Shown here one piece after another: positions 45,387 through 56,833 of a stretch of 64,000 bases of DNA. This DNA comes from Cladophialophora immunda (Eukaryota > Ascomycota > Eurotiomycetes > Chaetothyriales > Herpotrichiellaceae), in assembly GCF_000835495.1 (NCBI RefSeq), contig NW_015622543.1:1410239-1474238 (forward strand), written 5' to 3'. Position 1 is the stretch's first letter, and each line of letters opens with the position of its first letter. The notes beneath the pieces were generated by a model, which saw nothing but the letters and a program-made list of their open reading frames with translations, did not search any database and was not told where the DNA came from. Position numbers and translations under genes: made by a program.

Positions 45387-45613
45387 TTCGGGAAAGTTGC
45401 CTCCCCGCCTCTAATAAAGTATTGGAGAAACAGTTGGCGCCGGCATCGGTGCCAGTGCTATTAATCGAAGCCTTATTCAGCCTCGTCCAGCTGCCATGAG
45501 CAATGGGACACGCAGCCATCATAAAGGCAGCTCGAACAAGGAGCGATGCCTGTATCCACCGGTCTGAGAGACCGAGTTGCAGAATGCAAACCCACTTCCA
45601 ACATTCATTCGTA

Positions 45614-47467
45614 TCAAGCAACAAGATTGATCTCCTTATTGACATCCCCTGTGCTATCCTTTCCCCGTCCTATCTTTGATTTGTGCCTTATCTCCTTCCA
45701 TGAGCTATTCAATTCCACCCTTAAGGCGCCGCTGGGGTAGTTGATGGGAGACTCTCCGCCTTTGAAGATGAGAATGTCATAAACGCTCGCACCCGCGAGT
45801 CCACCAGTGAGCGTAGCGATCCAGGGTCCCCAAATCCACCACCAACTATCTTGGGTGAACACATGGATACCTGAGCCCGCCATTAATGTTATCAGACGGG
45901 GCCCGAAATCACGCGCAGGGTTGAGAGCTGCGCCAGTGTTGTAGGAGAAGGCCATGGAGAGAGCCATGACCAGTAGGGCGATGATAAATGCATGCATACC
46001 TGCTCCCGGCGGTGCGTTGTCGTCGTCCCCTAGTGCGAGCACGGAGCAGGCTGCGATCCCGGTGGCGACAAATTCGTTAAAGAAGGCAGCGACATTACTC
46101 AATCCTCCACGGGGTTGCGTGTAGAAGGCAGGTCCGACGCGCGCAATGTCTGAAGCCGTGTACTGGTCGATGGCGTCACTGTAGAGACCAAACACGAGTG
46201 CCGCCGCGGTGATGCTGCCAAGGAACTGGGCGGCAATATATTGCCAGCAGAGCCGCCATGGAAAGCCACGAAAGATGGACAGGACGACTGAGATCGTGGG
46301 GTTCAGATGAGCACCAGAGATCCCACCTGCAATATAAATTCCCATCATCACGCCAAACCCCCATGCCATGTACGCAGTAAGGAGACTTCCATAGTCGCTG
46401 CCCGCGGTCATGTGAACGATAGATCCCGAGAGACCCAGCGTCATGAAGACCAGGGTGCCGAGAAATTCGGCGAACGGCCTCCGATATTTCTGCCGTATGG
46501 GCCCCCAGGCATTGTAGAATCGTGGGCGAGAGGGGTCATGCAGTTGCGAGAACCGTTCTAGCAACGTGTCTCCTGAGGGATGATATTCTTCCCAGTCAAT
46601 GTTCGGTGGACACTGTCGCAAGCCACTTTCGTACTCAGCCGTGTCTGCAAGTTGCTGTAGTCGTCGCCGGGCCGATTCAACAGCTGACTCACTCCTCACG
46701 GCCCGTTCCAGTTCGTGTCCAACGACCAACTCTTGCGTCCGATCTATGGAAGAATCATGGGCCGTCGAGCCGCTCGGAGACGTGTAGGCGTGGGTACCGG
46801 TCCCTTGAATTTCCTCATCCCTCTGTCCTTCTGTAGATGACGTACGGGCTTTGTCGTGTGCACTGATATTCTCAGCAACCAGTTCGCGTTCCTTCCGCCT
46901 CGTTTCTGCGCTGAGAATGCCAGGTTGTTGGACAGTATTGTGCGGGACAATTGGATCGCTAAGATATGAGGAGACATTGGCAGTGGTTGCTCGACGAAGG
47001 AGATCTGGCCCCCGAGTAGAAGTTTGAGTATCAGCACTTCTCCGGGGCGGATAGTCATGTTGCTGCTCTCCGTGCCTGAGAGGGCTGGCCTCCATCCGAG
47101 GTGCTGGGGGTATTCCAGTGGACGATTGTTGCTGTGCTGGCTCGCGAGCATGCCGCCGGGTTCGTGTTGGCTCCTCTGTGGATTCTCCCTCCAGTCTCGT
47201 GGTTGGAGACCGCATACCTCGACGCCTGACTCGGGGCAAAGGTGCCGCCAAACCCCAGATCGGCTCGTTAGGCGGCTGTCCATATTCGGGACAGGATTCT
47301 TGATATTCCTGACTGACAAAACTCCGTTGTTCTCTGGAAGGATGGCTAACTCTCGGACCTGCGAGAGAGAAAGGAACAGATTCGTGCGTAGGTACCGATC
47401 TTAATCTCCTCGCATCATGGGCAAATGAGTGGGGGCTGGCTCGGACTGAAGGGAGATCTCGCGACAT
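45614..47467 (-). CDS. Aquaglyceroporin with long N-terminus
   Basis: Single exon, 617 residues from the ATG at 47467-47465; the open frame upstream has no ATG. The first 300 residues are hydrophilic and probably disordered, rich in Arg, Ser and Pro, as in the Yfl054-type group of fungal aquaglyceroporins. The channel follows: six membrane helices (FAEFLGTLVFMTLGLSG; AYMAWGFGVMMGIYIAG; WQYIAAQFLGSITAAALVFG; FNEFVATGIAACSVLALG; AFIIALLVMALSMAFS; WIWGPWIATLTGGLAGA) and two half-helices. The second pore motif is NPARD, whose Asp marks glycerol channels; the first is GAHLNPT rather than NPA or NPS, at about residue 387. It probably passes glycerol and other small polyols or acids across the plasma membrane, with the N-terminus controlling gating. 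Confidence 0.92.
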   Translation of the reverse strand: MSRDLPSVRASPHSFAHDARRLRSVPTHESVPFSLAGPRVSHPSREQRSFVSQEYQESCPEYGQPPNEPIWGLAAPLPRVRRRGMRSPTTRLEGESTEEPTRTRRHAREPAQQQSSTGIPPAPRMEASPLRHGEQQHDYPPRRSADTQTSTRGPDLLRRATTANVSSYLSDPIVPHNTVQQPGILSAETRRKERELVAENISAHDKARTSSTEGQRDEEIQGTGTHAYTSPSGSTAHDSSIDRTQELVVGHELERAVRSESAVESARRRLQQLADTAEYESGLRQCPPNIDWEEYHPSGDTLLERFSQLHDPSRPRFYNAWGPIRQKYRRPFAEFLGTLVFMTLGLSGSIVHMTAGSDYGSLLTAYMAWGFGVMMGIYIAGGISGAHLNPTISVVLSIFRGFPWRLCWQYIAAQFLGSITAAALVFGLYSDAIDQYTASDIARVGPAFYTQPRGGLSNVAAFFNEFVATGIAACSVLALGDDDNAPPGAGMHAFIIALLVMALSMAFSYNTGAALNPARDFGPRLITLMAGSGIHVFTQDSWWWIWGPWIATLTGGLAGASVYDILIFKGGESPINYPSGALRVELNSSWKEIRHKSKIGRGKDSTGDVNKEINLVA

Positions 47468-48569
47468 GGCGTTCAATGGTGCTGAATGATACTTGAACAG
47501 AAGAGGAATCACGAACACCAAACGTATAAACGACTAAGAGAGACAAAGATGGAGATTAGTCCAGGAGAGACCAAATAAGAAATATCAACTCCCGGCCAAT
47601 GTCACAGCTCAGCGGTAAGGAACCACGTGGAGCAGTTGGTCAGGAACGCTCAGAACGAGGCTCCTTCCTTCCAATGACGGCGCGGGTTACGAGGTTCAAG
47701 CGACCGTGAAAGGTATGCAGTGGCGATCATCAAATCATGGATCATCGACCAGCGACTCTCCGTCAGCGAAAGGGTGGAGAGGCACCGAGGGGTTCCCCTT
47801 GTCGGTCCATAGAGGCAAAGAGGAGGCGAGCGGAACGTATAACGATGGAGAAGCGAGGAACGTCATTGCGAACGAAGATCAGGGATCGGCGAACCCAGCC
47901 GTCCACCAACACGACGCCATGGAGCGAGTGAGGGATGAATTGGTGCCGTGATGAGAAGGAGGATGAATATTGCAGAGAGCAGTACAACGAAGAAGTGAAT
48001 GACTCGGGCCAGACTGCGCCGTTATGTACTTGTCCCACGAGCTCACGCCCAGTAGCCTGCGGTTGTGCTCTTTCTGGCCAACCTCAATCCTGCAATCCTG
48101 CAATCCTCTGCCATACTCACTGACGACACCCACAGACACATCTCACACCCTGAGCTCCCTGACGGACCAGCATGAACCCGCTCCCCTCTCCGACGTGACC
48201 TCCGAGAATGCCGCCGCCATCGGAAAATCAGGTGCAGGGCAACCAGGATTTCCCGACCATCAACCGGGCTGACATTCCCCGATGCCTCGCCAAAGTCTTG
48301 AATAAGCCCTCATTCTCACTTTTTTCAGCGTTATTGGCCACCGATGCTGTACCAAGACCGCGGGGAGTCGCACTCTATGGAGAAGCGTATTCGCACAGTC
48401 AACGGAAAGCCTGACTTCTGCGTGGAAGAGCGGGGTGATGAACAGACAGCAGAGGACTGATGGGTTGTCATAAAGGATGGCTTAGACGGAGACTGAGAGA
48501 AGGTAACAGCTCTGATTCCTCGCATTGTACTCAGTCTTGCCCCCATTATTCCCAGACTACATACCAGCA
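47468..48569. promoter_or_regulatory. Divergent promoter region, aquaglyceroporin and amidohydrolase
   Basis: 1.1 kb between two start codons. A CACGTG core lies near 47625, about 160 bp upstream of the aquaglyceroporin start. A short coding-like frame lies at 48208-48414 and is listed separately. Confidence 0.4.
48208..48414 (+). CDS. Doubtful small ORF
   Basis: 68 codons from ATG (MPPPSENQVQGNQDFPTI...) to TGA. The first half (NRADIPRCLAKVLNKPSFSLF) looks coding by composition, but no homologue, splice partner or leader is recognised, and the following amidohydrolase starts only 156 bp later. It could be an upstream ORF in the amidohydrolase leader or a relic. Confidence 0.2.
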   Translation: MPPPSENQVQGNQDFPTINRADIPRCLAKVLNKPSFSLFSALLATDAVPRPRGVALYGEAYSHSQRKA

Positions 48570-50006
48570 ATGAGCGGCAAATACCACATCAAAAACGCAA
48601 CTGTCCTTTCCATCGACCCGTCTTTGGGCACGATCCAGAACTGCGATGTTCTCATCGACGACCATATCATTACCGACGTCGGCCCCAATCTCACACCGAC
48701 AGCGTCAGAGCAATACACTGTCATTGACGCCACCAACGCTATAGTCTCCCCAGGGTTCGTCGATACCCATCGACACACCTGGCAGACCCAATTGCGCACC
48801 ATCTGCTCCGATCATGTCCTAGGTGAATACTTCCTCCACATCCGCAGCATCTATGGCTCCTGCTACTCCGACCGAGACGCGTACTTGGGGAACTACTGCG
48901 GCGCTCTGGAAAGCATTGACAATGGTATCACCTTTCTGATTGATCACTCGCATATTATGAACTCCCCAGACCATGCCAATGCTGCCGTACAAGGACTAAG
49001 GGATGCGAAGATCCGTGCGGTTTTCTGCTATGGATTATATGCCAATCCTGCCTGGCCGGGCTCGTGCATGGACCCTGACCGAGAGACTAAGACGCCTGAA
49101 TGGAGATTTGAGGATGCGAAGCGCGTGAGGGAGACGCTGTTCAAGTTGAACCAGCCGACAGACTTGGTTCGGTTTGGCTTCGCACCGGCGGAAATCGAAC
49201 GCGTCGGTATTGATGATGCTGTCAAGGAAGTCGAGTATGGCCGATCATTGGGTTCGGCGATCATCACCGGCCATGTGTCGATGGGCAAGTACGATCGCGG
49301 CTTACACTTAGTTCGGCACTTTGAAGAGCGCAGTCTCCTTGCACCAGACCTACTGTTCAGCCATTGTGCTAGTTTACACGACGACGAGCTTGAGGCTGTT
49401 TGCAAGCGTGGTGTCTCCCTCTCCAGCACGCCAGACACAGAGTTACAGATGGGAATGGGCCATCCTGTCGCCTTCAAGGCAAAAGGCAAAGGGTGTACCG
49501 CCAGCATTGGCGTCGACGTGGTCTCGAACAACCCGGCCGACATGTTTCAGCAGATGCGGTTGCTGCTTCAGGCTCAACGACACCTTGAACATTACGCGCA
49601 AGCTGGCCCACCGTGGAGCATCTCCAGAGGTTGCGCCGAGGTTTTGGAGATGGCCACCATGGGCGGCGCAAAGGCTGTGGGACTGAAAGATGTGATTGGC
49701 AGCATCACGCCAGGCAAAAGGGCTGACTTGATCATCACCCGATGCGACTCGACCAGGATGACGCCGGTGCATGACCCTGTCGCCGCGCTGGTTCTCTACG
49801 CGAACGCCTCAGACATCGACACCGTATTTATCGACGGCGAAATGGTCAAACACAAGGGCCAACTGGTCGGCGTAGACTGGCCCACTGTCCGCAGCGAGCT
49901 CAGGGAGTCGGCGGCTAACATCATCCAGCGGTCCAAGAAGGCCCCCTTCGAGCAGATCAAGGAAGCTGTCATTGCGACCATGAAAGCCTTTGCCGGCAAC
50001 GCCTGA
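48570..50006 (+). CDS. Amidohydrolase / cytosine-deaminase-like enzyme
   Basis: Single exon, 478 residues, starting MSGKYHIKNATVLSID; the open frame upstream has no ATG. This is a TIM-barrel metal hydrolase of the ATZ/TRZ type. It has the beta-sandwich start with 'DVLIDDHIITDVG' and 'VIDATNAIVSPGFVDTHRHTWQT' with the metal-binding H-x-H. Then come the His in ITGHVSMGKYD, the second His in LLFSHCASLHDDELE, and the Asp in SIGVDVVSNNPADMF. The end is the usual 'GSITPGKRADLIITR'. Family members remove amino or chloro groups from heterocycles such as cytosine, guanine, s-triazines or S-adenosylhomocysteine. The ligands are complete, so it should be active; the substrate is not known. The neighbouring Zn2Cys6 regulator and cupin may belong to the same pathway. 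Confidence 0.92.
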   Translation: MSGKYHIKNATVLSIDPSLGTIQNCDVLIDDHIITDVGPNLTPTASEQYTVIDATNAIVSPGFVDTHRHTWQTQLRTICSDHVLGEYFLHIRSIYGSCYSDRDAYLGNYCGALESIDNGITFLIDHSHIMNSPDHANAAVQGLRDAKIRAVFCYGLYANPAWPGSCMDPDRETKTPEWRFEDAKRVRETLFKLNQPTDLVRFGFAPAEIERVGIDDAVKEVEYGRSLGSAIITGHVSMGKYDRGLHLVRHFEERSLLAPDLLFSHCASLHDDELEAVCKRGVSLSSTPDTELQMGMGHPVAFKAKGKGCTASIGVDVVSNNPADMFQQMRLLLQAQRHLEHYAQAGPPWSISRGCAEVLEMATMGGAKAVGLKDVIGSITPGKRADLIITRCDSTRMTPVHDPVAALVLYANASDIDTVFIDGEMVKHKGQLVGVDWPTVRSELRESAANIIQRSKKAPFEQIKEAVIATMKAFAGNA

Positions 50007-50593
50007 GAAAGTGATAAGGGAAAGGCTTTGCTCTGCCACACACACACGTACGTGCCGAGATGTGGGAACTTGTAATGATGACGAGGCCTTTGCGGGTCCC
50101 AAGCGACGTGTCGGATTGTTATCTCATCTCATAGCCTCGACGATGGAGAATTTGGTAGCTGATGCAATCAAATACCGAGTACTCCTTTCGTGGAGGTTGT
50201 CAGCTGAATCCAGTGGTTGTATCAGGGGCCTGAGCCGCAAAAAGAGACTCGCTGTCTGAAAATAATGTGATTCACTTGAAACCCGTTCAATGTAACACCC
50301 TGCAATGTCCGGTCCACATTGACTGAGGACTACGGAGTACATGGATACATGTCTCGACATAGTTTTCCCCCTTTTCCCCATCAGTCATACTATGAACGTC
50401 GGTAGACCCGACATCTTTGTTCTTTTTTGCTTCGCCTCCCTTTGTGGTTCGCACCGACATGTGTCAATCCCTATCGTGGGAGGACGGGCACTCGTCGCCG
50501 CCTATCTTGTCCAACCCAGTCCAATCCAAGGTATCACGATAGCTAGGCTTCGCCAGCAATTACCCCCCATCGAGGGCGCAGGACGCGAATTCA
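50007..50593. other. Convergent spacer
   Basis: 3' sides of the amidohydrolase and of the transcription-factor gene. A short CA-rich run (CACACACAC) lies at about 50038-50047. No gene is seen. Confidence 0.45.
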
Positions 50594-53020
50594 CTAAGCA
50601 GGGCCGGAAGGCCACAGCTCCAAAAAGTCGAGACTTGAGGGACTGGCCTCGAAGAGTGAAAAGTCCATCGCCTGGCCATTGGGGAAGGAATCGAGCATCT
50701 CGGGGTCGTGGAAAGGGCGAAAAAAGTCCAGCGATGGCATACCGGGGGGGCTTACTTCGATGGGCGGTGGCGGTGGCGGTGCGTACGGGAAGGGCGGCGG
50801 TAACGGCATCGACAATAACTCTCCAGAAATTTGTTGTCGCGCTCGGTCACAATCTCGCCGACTGGGCGGTGCGACTGCTTGTGTAAGGGAACGGGAACGA
50901 GACGTTTGTAGCGGCTTGGGCTGGATGGCGGCGTCCACCACGAGTTCTCTCCCGCGCATATCAAGTGCCGCACGACCTGTGACGAACTCACCATCACTCT
51001 CATCTTCGGGCCCAAGATCCGCGACCTCTTCGCCCTGACTGGGCAAGGCATTGCCATTTCTCCACAGTATACGGTTGTGCCCCAGGATGGACTCTCTAGC
51101 GTGGACCGCGTTGGTCCTGAAGCTTGTGAGCTTCTTTGGGTCAATATACTTCGGCTCGTTTTCGAGTATTGTAGGGTGGTTAGCATGAATCTGGTAGATG
51201 TACCGCACATGGCTTTCCTGGTCACAACGCGTATTAGCAAGAGTCAACCGTATTACTTTCCAATGGTGATGACTGCCCATACCAACAAGGCTGCAAACTT
51301 CCAATATTTTGCTAGGGTACGTATCATCTTGGTATTGGCCCTGACGTGTTCGTACGCCCTTTGCTTCACCGTCGGCTCGGTAGACCACATGAAAGGGATC
51401 TGTATGGCAGCGCCACAATATGCAGCATAGGCTACGAAACTTGGTATTGCGCTAAGTCGACGAAAAGATGAGAGGACTGCGTCGATCAGCACTGAAGCGG
51501 CGCAGGCGTTGTCGTAGGCCACCTGGGCAGACATCTGTCTTGCCGCAGACCACGTCGCGTCAGCTGCACTCCAGCAAAAGAGAGGCACTACTGAGGCGTG
51601 GAGAGCGCAAAGACACTGATGATGCACAATGTGAAGGAGTAGCAGGTTCGGAAGAGCCTCGTCGGGTATCTCTGTGACCAAGTCAACCGTCAACTGAAGC
51701 GAGTCTGGAAGTTCGGTCCGCCATTTCGATATCCGATCATCGAGGGCGTAGATCGCCTGAAGCCTCTCGCTAGTGCTGGACTCCGGAGATTTCACCAGAG
51801 CATTGACCTCGCACCTTGAATGCACAGTTAGTACAGGTGGGAGCTTGCGTTTGGAGGGTTCGCGTTTTGGGAACCTGTTCTCACCAAAATGTCAAGGCTT
51901 TGATTAGTTCGGCGAATATGCCACCATTGCTGTCTCCGGACTTCAAACAGACTCTGGCATTGGTCGCAACGCCAGCATCGAAATCCTCCTCGGTCCACGG
52001 CAACGTGAGGTTCAGAGTGTTTTCGGCAGACGCTCCCACAGCACACGTTTCGATGGCATGGCAATGCATGAGATAACAAGCCCAAAACCGACGGCGACGT
52101 ATTTCTGACTGCCACATGTCTTCTTTACCTGGTCGGTCCGTTCCGAGCCCGAGGAGGTGCGCAATTTGTGCTGCAGTGCCTGGCATTTCGTCAGTCGAGA
52201 TATGTCATGGCATGACGCGAGCTTGCTGCACAACCTTTGTGAATGACAGATCTACGCCATGAGCCCTGACTGTACCAGAAAAGTGCAAGGTTCATGAACG
52301 TCACGATGTGCTCGTCGGTTGGGTTCTCCACTTCTTGAAAGGCAAGCTTGCCTGCTTGGTCTGCCCACTCCGTACTGAAATCGTGGTTGCAAAGAGCTGA
52401 TCGACCGTCAGGGCCTCGATAAAAACTGGGGATCAAAGGTCAGAAGTGTTCTCTAGTCCGCAGAAAGTTTGCTCTTATCTCACTTCAAAGCCCAGGCACA
52501 TACGCTAAGGACGACATGAGGACGAGCTGTACCCGATGCTATTGCTTCAATGAACAGTCTCTTGTGCAGTAAAAGAGAGGCGTTATACACGCTGGCGTAA
52601 TAGACGTCGACGAGAGTCATGATTAGAGTCATCGGAATGCCGACATAGGAGCCTTGGGGCGGAAATTCCGGGCGCACTGCAGGCCCATGCCATTGTGGCA
52701 TCGGTGCTTTTGTCGCATTCTGAATCCTAGGGTCGGAGGGTCGTGTTATGTTAGGACTGGATGAGGACGTTGATGGCTGCGGCCGATCCGTGCTCACTGA
52801 GTGCGAAGTTGCTTTCGAGCTCCGTTGGCCATCAGTCGCTTTGTAGAGACATAGATGATTCGACCTTGAGCATCTTTTGCAAGTCGGCTTTTCTCCCGAG
52901 CAGCGAACCTATCACAACCTATCAACTCACAAGGTACGGCGCGATGATGTTGGGGTTTCATACCTTTTGGTTCTTGCACCGGCTGCAGGCTTTCCTCGGT
53001 CGACCTGCTCCAGCCAGCAT
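50594..53020 (-). CDS. Zn2Cys6 fungal transcription factor
   Basis: Six exons in phase: 53020-52964, 52908-52484, 52425-52235, 52179-51885, 51814-51283 and 51217-50594, giving 707 residues. The start is the first ATG after an in-frame TAG. The DNA-binding cluster spans the first intron: KACSRCKNQK, then VRCSGEKPTCKRCSRSNHLCLY, all six cysteines present. The fungal-specific regulatory domain (Fungal_trans) runs from about residue 120 to 500: FYRGPDGRSALCN, NLALFWYSQGSWRRSVIHKG, AQIAHLLGLG, SEIRRRRFWACYLMHC, LPWTEEDFDAG. The C-terminus is Pro-rich with an acidic/Phe-rich end (MDFSLFEASPSSLDFLELW) that could activate transcription. It probably controls nearby genes, which include the cupin and the amidohydrolase. 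The specific target is unknown. Confidence 0.9.
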
Positions 53021-53465
53021 GAGATGCGTCGTCTATGGAATAGGTCTCTTCCGTCGAATTTCCGACAGAGACTAGAATTGCGAGGCGCCCGTGGCCTCGT
53101 CGCAGAAGGGCTGGAGAGTTAGAACGTGAATCCTGGAGAACGCTGTCCTCGGGAAATGGAGAATGGAGAGGTGTGGGCTTCGGAAAATCACTTGACCTTC
53201 TGCCTGCGCCTGCGCCTCTACGTCTCGCGTATCTGCCGTCTTCCTCGGCTGGATGAGTAAGATGCAAGAGCCCTGCTCTCTCTAGTCTCCGGCCACGAGG
53301 AAGAGCATGGTAATTTAGGCAGAAGAAAATTCTTGTTGGAGCAAAAAGAGTCAGACGACAGGGAACGATCCATATCACAGATGCTCAAGTCGCCCTACAC
53401 AAGCAGAGCGTGACACCCAGGGGAAAATGCCATAGATTGACGCTGGCGAGGACTGGCGGCACGGC
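53021..53465. promoter_or_regulatory. Regulator promoter and cupin 3' side
   Basis: 445 bp between the regulator start and the cupin stop. No coding frame is supported here: the open minus frame that continues upstream of the regulator is interrupted by TAG in the gene's own frame. Confidence 0.45.
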
Positions 53466-54038
53466 TCAATCGTCATTGCCACTTCTCGGAATGTCCTTTC
53501 CTCCTTCTCCTAGTTCTTCCTGAAGTCTTTCTCCGCCCACAAGTACTGGCTGGCAGTCCTGCAAGACAAACAGCATCCTCGTCCAGTCCGTTTTGCTCGG
53601 ATTTCTCCACGCGTGGTTGGTCCCCCGCTGCACTGCAACGTCTCCCCGCTTCAAAAGAGTGACGCTGCCATCGTCCAATTCCATCTCGATGGTGCCTTCC
53701 AACACTACCCCATAGTCGAGGCTTTGCGTGCGATGCATCAGTGGAGTGCCTCCCGGACCAAAATCAACAATACGACAGACGGTACCGCCTTTCTTGACAA
53801 GTCCGAGCTTACCACTGGACATGGTCGCCTTGTGGGTTTCGATGTCGACATCGTCGTTCAGTGAGACCGGGAAAGACGAGGTAGTGTACACCACGTTGAA
53901 TCCAACGGCCCTTTCAGGGAACCAGTTCCATTGGTTCTGGGACGAAGAGTAGACTGTAGCTTTGCCAGAGGAGTTGTGAGTTGTGATATGGACGGTAGGG
54001 TCCGGGAGAGCAGAGGGAAGTGGTTCGGTAGAGGTCAT
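53466..54038 (-). CDS. Cupin-domain protein
   Basis: Single exon, 190 residues, starting MTSTEPLPSALPDPTVHIT. A cupin_2 barrel lies at about 85-170. Motif 1 region: GGTPLMHRTQSLDYGVVLEGTIEME. Motif 2: GDVAVQRGTNHAWRNPS. Cupins usually bind a metal with two His in motif 1 (HxH), a Glu, and a His in motif 2. Here motif 1 reads HRT, so the second His is missing, while the Asp or Glu and the later His remain. The HRTxSxDY form is typical of a large fungal group of cupins found near catabolic or secondary-metabolite genes; whether they bind metal or a small ligand is not known. It is transcribed in the same direction as the adjacent Zn2Cys6 regulator. Confidence 0.87.
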   Translation of the reverse strand: MTSTEPLPSALPDPTVHITTHNSSGKATVYSSSQNQWNWFPERAVGFNVVYTTSSFPVSLNDDVDIETHKATMSSGKLGLVKKGGTVCRIVDFGPGGTPLMHRTQSLDYGVVLEGTIEMELDDGSVTLLKRGDVAVQRGTNHAWRNPSKTDWTRMLFVLQDCQPVLVGGERLQEELGEGGKDIPRSGNDD

Positions 54039-56044
54039 TTTGATATTCGAAACCGAGACGATGGGTTGTGTACAAGGCTTGGAGTGAAAGGGAAGAAGAG
54101 CCCAGAGATGGTCAGCAAAGGGCTATATTCAAACGGGCTGTAGCCTGGTTATGAAGAGGAAAACCATGGTCCTGTTCATCCCACACCTCGGTTCCAAGTG
54201 ATATATGGATTACCTCGTAATCTTCTGAAATGATTCGTGGACAAAGGGTTGGCACGCTGCACCCAAGAAGTTTACTCTTGAGGAGTTGCTGCATGCTCGG
54301 GAAAAGCATTGTTGTCCTACACACGAAAAGTATCGGAAAATTGTAGGATTGGCGGCTCGCATTTTGGTTGCGCAGACTTACCCATGCGAACTTGTGAGGC
54401 ACGAGAAAAGTATCGTCCAACCCAGCCACGGGTTTTCAGGACGATATAATCTGGTGCTCTCGCAGCACATCATCAACGATAGTGCTCACTCTTCTTCGTC
54501 CGTCACAGCGGAAATTATTGTTTCAGGGTGTGGAAATCCTTGATGCTCAGAGCAAAGCTCCTTTCTCTCTCGGCTATTCGCAAGGTGACACTCGACCCGG
54601 AATGAGGCTGTGTTCTCTTCGGCCCCCTAGGTCATGCCCAGGAGGAATCTCAATCGAGTTGCAAGCAGGAGAGAACGACCCGTCATGGAAATGAGACTGG
54701 GAGCCAATTTGGCATGTGGGGTAACGCTTTGCATTCATGGTTCCTGGGCATGGTCGATGGTCGGGGGAAGCGTGGCCGGCGTCTCATATCAGCAGTTTCA
54801 TGCTTGTCTCGTCCGAGAAACTGGAGTTGGATGACGACCATTTTAGGGTCCGCTGGAGCTCGAGGCATTAAACAATCGAATGTCTGAAGCAGGAAAGGAA
54901 AAATTTTCAGGTCAAAAACCCCGGGGTGGTTACCTATTTCAGGGGAGCGCTTCCGACCTTTGTCTGATTAGGTGGTTCTTGTGGACACCCGTCACCACAA
55001 CGTGGGGTTTCACGCATGCTGGATGTCGGTAACAGGACGAGAAGCCCTGCACGCCTGGTTCCGTTTGAAGAGAAAAAAAGGAGAGACGATGGCGAGAAAA
55101 AGAAAATCGAGCTGTGCCGCCAATACTTACGCACTCCTGCTTTTGTCATCCGGAACTCGCAGGATCATTATTCCGCTTCATCCGTCATCTTGGTAGGACA
55201 GTCCCTTGTCCTCAAGCTGTACCGAGCATTCAGTACGGAGTACTCTCCTGGCATCTGCTGGAGGTCGGTTGACTATCCTCGCTATCTGACCTTTTACTCT
55301 ATGTTGACAAGCCCAGCGCACGAGCCAGTGGGAAGCCTGCGTTTCCACAGCAGTCACCACTGACCAAGGGTGTCTTCACAGGGGTTCAATCCTTCTCTCG
55401 CAGTATAGCACTGACAAGATGGAGCAGCAAAGCCTTGGCAACTGTCACTATGCGGAATCATGTAGTTCCATGTGGTTGGGATGTAGAAGGTTGACGTGAT
55501 GACGGTGTGCAGCCGAGCCAAACATGACAATGATGACAAGGTGAAGGAGGATGAGATGACCAGCTATCTTGTTGTGCAGGACGAGGCGAGTGGCAAGCTT
55601 TCCCTAGACCAGCTAGCTACTCAGATAGGATATGAAGAAGGGATTTGATCGGAGGCCGTATTCATGCCCTAAGCCCTACCCCTTTCCTGTTCGCAGTGGT
55701 TTGGTGACAAAGAGGGAGTGTGGGAGCGTTCACATACTTAGGGCACAGTGCACTGCCACAAGAATAGCAGCAACATACAAGGGGGTGGGTTGATGGAGCT
55801 TCTCCGGGCCGGTCAGATGCAGCACTGACAAAGGGCAGTGATCAGAGGATCCGGTTACGAATCAGGATACGTGTGTAGGTGGCCGGCTTGGGAAGGTGCA
55901 TGGTATCCTAGTAGAGGAGGATGGTAGGAATGATGGAGATGATGACAAGACGGAGTACGAGGCGAGGAGGTACCTAGGGTATGGTTAAGGGAGTTTTGAG
56001 AATCACCACTGCGGGAGGTACCTGTGTAGCCACATCTCGAGCAA

Positions 56045-56068
56045 GCGAGGGCGAGGGCGAGGGCGAGG
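56045..56068. repeat. GCGAGG tandem repeat
   Basis: Four perfect copies of the hexamer GCGAGG lie in non-coding DNA. Confidence 0.85.
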
Positions 56069-56514
56069 AAGGGTCATAATGATGTCTTATGCATAGCAGG
56101 GGCTGAGAGGGATTCGGCGTGCATTATTCAGTCTCTAGTTCGACTAGGTCCGACCAGGTCCCATGTTGTTGGCCACCCGCGTAAATGCACGATGGCGGCA
56201 ATCCGACGGTTGATCTCTGACGCAAAGGTTGAGGCAAGAAGTAACTAAAGAAAGCTGAACGAAAAGGTACTTTTGTAGTGCTACCTGGAGTCTGTTGCCA
56301 CCACCACTACCACCATCACCACCTGGGTAATGAGGGAGCAAAAGTCAACCACCGACACCACCTCCCGACGGTGCTACCAGGAAATGGATGGCAGTGATTG
56401 AACCACGGCTAACATTAAGCTAATCTGCTGCATCTCAAGTCATTCCGTAGCGACTGGTGGCGACGAGCCAATTACTAAGAGGCCTTTGCTTGGGGCTCCG
56501 TATTGGATGCTTGA

Positions 56515-56700
56515 CTTCACTCACTCACCACCCACTCGTTCACTCGTTCACTCATTCACTCCCTTGGCTGCTCGACACACGCACTCACCCTCTCACCTTC
56601 TCACACACACTTTTTCCCTCGCTCTCCCCGCGCTGTTCGAACCTCTCCCTCGCTCTCACACACACGTCCACACACGACCACACGCTCACACATCTTCATC
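56515..56700 (+). repeat. CTCACT/CACACA-rich simple sequence
   Basis: A block of imperfect CACTCACT, GTTCACTC and CACACA units. It has very few G bases on the + strand and lies about 1.1 kb upstream of the Clr5 ATG. Confidence 0.75.
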
Positions 56701-56833
56701 TGACTTTCTCTTTCCAGGTAACCTGACTTGAATTGAGCCTTCACTCTTTCGGAGAGGGGAAACTCCACCTTACTGCTCCTTGCTCCGTACATATTGGTGC
56801 TTGACCAAAGCTGCGGTCGCGGATCCCATTGGT

